DNA of 8,604 nucleotides from Bacteroidales bacterium (GTDB lineage: Bacteria > Bacteroidota > Bacteroidia > Bacteroidales > Bacteroidaceae), in the NCBI GenBank assembly GCA_004555055.1, contig SFJN01000114.1, forward strand, positions 1 through 8,604. Reading direction: 5' to 3'. This document shows, one piece after another, positions 6,685-8,604 of this stretch. The notes beneath the pieces are model-generated. The model was not told the DNA's origin, did not search any database, and saw only the letters and a list, made by a program, of their open reading frames with translations. The position numbers were made by a program, and so were the translations under genes. Positions within the stretch are counted from its first letter, which is position 1; every line of letters begins with the position of its first letter.

Positions 6685-7278
6685 ATGAAAAGAATTGCTA
6701 TGTTCGCCATGTGCATCGCTGCCATGTGCATGGTATCCTGTGGAGGCTCCACAAAATCCGAAACCGTGGATGCTGACAGCGTAAGCGTTGAAACAGCTGA
6801 CAGCACAAACATCGTATCAGACCTTGACGAGGTGACCACAGCACTCGAAAGCGGCAACAGCGAAGCCGTGGAGGCTGGCGTACAGAAACTTCAGGAGAAG
6901 ATTCAACAACTCGCTGAGAGCGGCGACACCGAAACGGCTAAGGCTTATGCCCTACAGCTCCAGGAATGGTACGACAAAAACAAGGAGAAAGTGGAAGAAG
7001 TGGCAAAGAACGGCGCAACCGTTGGCCAGCTTGTTGATGCGGTAAAGAACCTCCCCTCTACAATCGTTGACAATGCAAACGATGCCGCTAACGCTGCGAA
7101 AGCTGATGCAGAAACCGTAAAAAAAGCTGCTAAACAGCAGGCTGAAGAGGCCAAAAAGGCTGCGGTAGAGGAAGCGGAGAACAAAGTGAACGAAGCCGCA
7201 GAAAAAGCTACAGAAAAGGCAAACGAAGCGGTCAGCAATGCGACGAAGAAGGCTGCACAGAAGCTGCTCGGGAAATAA
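6685..7278 (+). CDS. lipoprotein with C-terminal 11-residue (hendecad) helical repeats
   Basis: ATG 6685 is preferred over the in-frame TTG at 6676. The product is 197 residues with a classic lipoprotein signal (MKRIAMFAMCIAAMCMVSC, lipidated Cys 19). Residues 20-45 are Ser/Thr/Asp/Val-rich linker, and 46-120 are acidic and helical (DEVTTALESGNSEAVEAGVQKLQEK...). From 126 to 191 there are six consecutive 11-residue units, each with Ala at position 6 (131, 142, 153, 164, 175, 186) and a mostly Ala/Ile position 2, rich in Lys and Glu, ending QKLLGK. Repeats of this type form long amphipathic or right-handed coiled-coil helices, as in LEA group 3 and apolipoprotein-like proteins. I do not recognise a named family. 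Plausible roles are envelope stabilisation or lining membrane or peptidoglycan surfaces, but these are inferences. It is a single gene followed by a strong terminator; expression may be high given its strongly Lys/Ala/Glu-biased codons. Confidence 0.9.
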   Translation: MKRIAMFAMCIAAMCMVSCGGSTKSETVDADSVSVETADSTNIVSDLDEVTTALESGNSEAVEAGVQKLQEKIQQLAESGDTETAKAYALQLQEWYDKNKEKVEEVAKNGATVGQLVDAVKNLPSTIVDNANDAANAAKADAETVKKAAKQQAEEAKKAAVEEAENKVNEAAEKATEKANEAVSNATKKAAQKLLGK

Positions 7279-7338
7279 CATTCCCTAATCTCCTATCATA
7301 TGCAAGGAGAAAACCTGCAGTATCATATAATATATTCT

Positions 7339-7375
7339 GACATCGGGGCACCATCTGTGTCCCGATGTCTTTTTT
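7339..7375 (+). terminator. strong intrinsic terminator of the hendecad lipoprotein gene
   Basis: GACATCGGG (7339-7347) and CCCGATGTC (7361-7369) form a perfect 9-bp stem, extendable by one G-T pair, with an 11-13-nt loop and six T (7370-7375). It lies 60 bp past the stop at 7278. On the minus strand no T-run follows, so it acts mainly in the plus direction. Between stop and stem lie a small CTCCT/AGGAG hairpin (7290-7309) and two copies of TATCATAT (7294, 7321). Confidence 0.92.
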
Positions 7376-7415
7376 ATAGAATGAAAGAGACATTATTCCC
7401 AAACTCAAAACTGCA

Positions 7416-7436
7416 GGGTTAGAAGCCTGGAAACCC
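7416..7436 (-). terminator. weak terminator candidate for the metallophosphoesterase gene
   Basis: GGGTT (7416-7420) and AACCC (7432-7436) form a 5-bp stem with an 11-nt loop, 12 nt past the minus-strand stop. On the minus strand the following bases include TTTT and TTT interrupted by GAG. It is the only candidate between the stop and the opposing gene's terminator, but weak. Confidence 0.25.
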
Positions 7437-7447
7437 CGTGCCTGTAA

Positions 7448-8491
7448 TTACACGCGTTTCAATGTAATCTCCACAATTTCTGCCCAAGCGCCTAGCCGGA
7501 ACGCCATACCTACACCACCAACTCCACGACTTACGATGAGCGAACGCCGGGAACTTCCCCGTCCTGTAGCACCGCTTATCGCATTGGTTGCCGAAACATC
7601 ATGCGGATGCATTTCATAAAGGCCATACCATTCATCGTAAAACCAAGAGGAAGGACTCCAACCGCACAATTGCAACTGCATGGCATGCGTATGTCCCGAC
7701 AGTTGCAATGTTGCGGGGGATAACGGCAGCACATGGCTACGCCAGTACGAAGGATAATGACTGAGCAAGATGTTACACGTTTCGGAAGATACTCCATCAT
7801 ATGTTTGCCTGAGGAAACTCCTGTAGTTCGGAACCTCCAAGCCATTGCCATTGCTTTCAATCCCCGCTATGACAATACTGTCACCGTCTCTGTGGAGGGT
7901 GTAAGTCTCATTGAGCAGTAATTTCCACCCCATACGTCGCTGTAGCTGTTGCAAGCGCAGCACCTGCTCGCGTCTTTCGCGAAGGGTAAAATCACGGTTA
8001 TACATCATGTAGTCATGGTTACCCATCACACTAACGATACCGTCACGGGCAGAAAGACGGCAGAGGACTTCCTCAAAATCTTCTGCTTCGGAAGCCGAAT
8101 GATTTACAAGGTCGCCGGTGAAGACAATCAGGTCGGGCTGAAGGGCATTCACTCGATCCACCACTCTTTCCACTCTTTCACGGTGACGGGCAAAGGTCCC
8201 GACATGCCAGTCACTAATCTGCACGATACGGTAACCATCGAAACCCTGTGGAACCTCGCTATGCGCATAGGTGTAAGAAGTGGTTACCAGACGGTCCGGC
8301 CCCCATAAAAAGCCATAACAAAGGGCAAGGACTATGGCCAAACTAACTAAGCCACCGAGCACACGCCACGTTATGAACCAACATGGTGACGAACGCTGAA
8401 GTGCTGCCATGCCCCAGCACAAACACAAAGGAAGCAGGCATACGACAAGCACGACAATGAGCAGAATCACCATAAAAAGAATACGCACCAT
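7448..8491 (-). CDS. membrane-anchored metallophosphoesterase (YaeI/YkuE-like)
   Basis: The product is 347 residues. Two hydrophobic helices at the N-terminus (about 5-30 and 40-63) anchor it in the inner membrane, probably leaving the catalytic domain on one side. The calcineurin-like phosphoesterase motifs are complete and in order: DWH (D94, H96) in QISDWHVG, GD (D127) in FTGDLVN, GNHD (157-160), the metal-binding H245 in LLSHYP, and GHTH (266-269). These coordinate a two-metal centre. The arrangement of two helices plus an ~260-residue domain suits YaeI/YkuE-like enzymes, whose relatives hydrolyse phosphodiesters or pyrophosphates of lipid A precursors; the actual substrate is not readable. 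The start ATG 8491 is supported by a -7 box 23 nt upstream. ATG 8473 (residue 7) would shorten only the first helix. Convergent with the lipoprotein gene. Confidence 0.93.
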   Translation of the reverse strand: MVRILFMVILLIVVLVVCLLPLCLCWGMAALQRSSPCWFITWRVLGGLVSLAIVLALCYGFLWGPDRLVTTSYTYAHSEVPQGFDGYRIVQISDWHVGTFARHRERVERVVDRVNALQPDLIVFTGDLVNHSASEAEDFEEVLCRLSARDGIVSVMGNHDYMMYNRDFTLRERREQVLRLQQLQRRMGWKLLLNETYTLHRDGDSIVIAGIESNGNGLEVPNYRSFLRQTYDGVSSETCNILLSHYPSYWRSHVLPLSPATLQLSGHTHAMQLQLCGWSPSSWFYDEWYGLYEMHPHDVSATNAISGATGRGSSRRSLIVSRGVGGVGMAFRLGAWAEIVEITLKRV

Positions 8492-8513
8492 AACAATATG
8501 ATTGAAATAACAG

Positions 8514-8521
8514 CAAACATA
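8514..8521 (-). promoter_or_regulatory. -7 box TATGTTTG for the metallophosphoesterase gene
   Basis: On the minus strand TATGTTTG is a perfect TAnnTTTG match followed by CTG, ending 22 nt before ATG 8491, which implies a leader of roughly 15 nt. No TTG at -33 is seen. Its first four bases are also the end of a 9-bp inverted repeat, so binding to that repeat would block this box. Confidence 0.45.
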
Positions 8522-8544
8522 GCCTGAATATTCTCCAGGCTATG
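8518..8544. repeat. 9-bp inverted repeat overlapping the -7 box
   Basis: CATAGCCTG (8518-8526) and CAGGCTATG (8536-8544) are perfect inverted repeats with a 9-bp spacer, so arm centres are 18 bp apart. It could be a repressor operator for the metallophosphoesterase gene. Alternatively it is a terminator: on the minus strand a T-containing stretch (TTTGCTGTTATTT) follows, suiting an upstream gene beyond the window; on the plus strand T7 follows six bases later, but no plus-strand gene reads into it. Bases 8545-8604 are AT-rich with no further feature. Confidence 0.55.
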
Positions 8545-8604
8545 ACACAGTTTTTTTGTTTTATAAATAAAACTAATTTATAGAAGCCCCCCTATATTAC
8601 GATA

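Noticed and set aside
6945..7281. Minus-strand frames opposite the hendecad lipoprotein with strongly hydrophobic translations
   Set aside because: The apparent membrane protein arises from Lys/Glu/Ala codons read backwards as Phe/Leu/Ser.
1..8604. CRISPR array, tRNA, rRNA, integrase or transposase genes
   Set aside because: No regularly spaced repeats, cloverleaf-like sequences or mobile-element enzymes were seen on either strand.

Overview
The window looks like chromosomal DNA from a member of the Bacteroidales, most likely a Prevotella-type organism. This rests on several signs: lipoproteins with a Bacteroidetes-style lipobox (short SP-II signal, Cys followed by small or polar residues), families seen mainly in this phylum (DUF4738-like and DUF4230-like), an M6 metalloprotease ending in a VFDLQGRRV...GIYI tail, A-rich leaders without Shine-Dalgarno sequences, and TAnnTTTG -7 boxes just ahead of several starts. 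The genus is an inference; no rRNA or marker gene is present.

Layout. Bases 1-149 are an AT-rich leader. Bases 150 to about 695 encode the secreted N-terminal part of an outer-membrane beta-barrel protein. Its recognisable sequence stops abruptly, and the frame then runs on through the antisense strand of the next gene, so it is read here as a 3'-truncated gene at a rearrangement junction. Bases 756-1334 (minus) encode a DUF4738-like lipoprotein. A compact divergent promoter region (1335-1406) separates it from a plus-strand group: a DUF4230-like lipoprotein (1407-2102), a DUF4230-like protein with a membrane anchor (2319-3002), and a large secreted M6 metalloprotease (3068-5515). A long structured hairpin with a T6 tail (5572-5651) sits between the protease and a convergent minus-strand EamA/DMT transporter (5685-6602). 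From a divergent spacer containing a perfect 10-bp palindrome, a plus-strand lipoprotein (6685-7278) begins; its C-terminal half is a run of six 11-residue repeats. A strong terminator follows, then a convergent minus-strand membrane-anchored metallophosphoesterase (7448-8491), whose putative promoter overlaps a 9-bp inverted repeat.

How the genes relate. Most encode envelope or exported proteins: three lipoproteins, a truncated outer-membrane barrel, an anchored DUF4230 protein, a secreted protease, a transporter and an anchored phosphoesterase. Only 1407-5515 looks like a possible shared transcription unit, and even there a 216-bp gap precedes the second gene. I see no phage, CRISPR, transposase, tRNA or rRNA. 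I do not see a clear new multi-gene system. The points most worth checking are the truncation junction, the mirror-image promoters, the 80-nt hairpin, the hendecad lipoprotein and the operator-like repeat.
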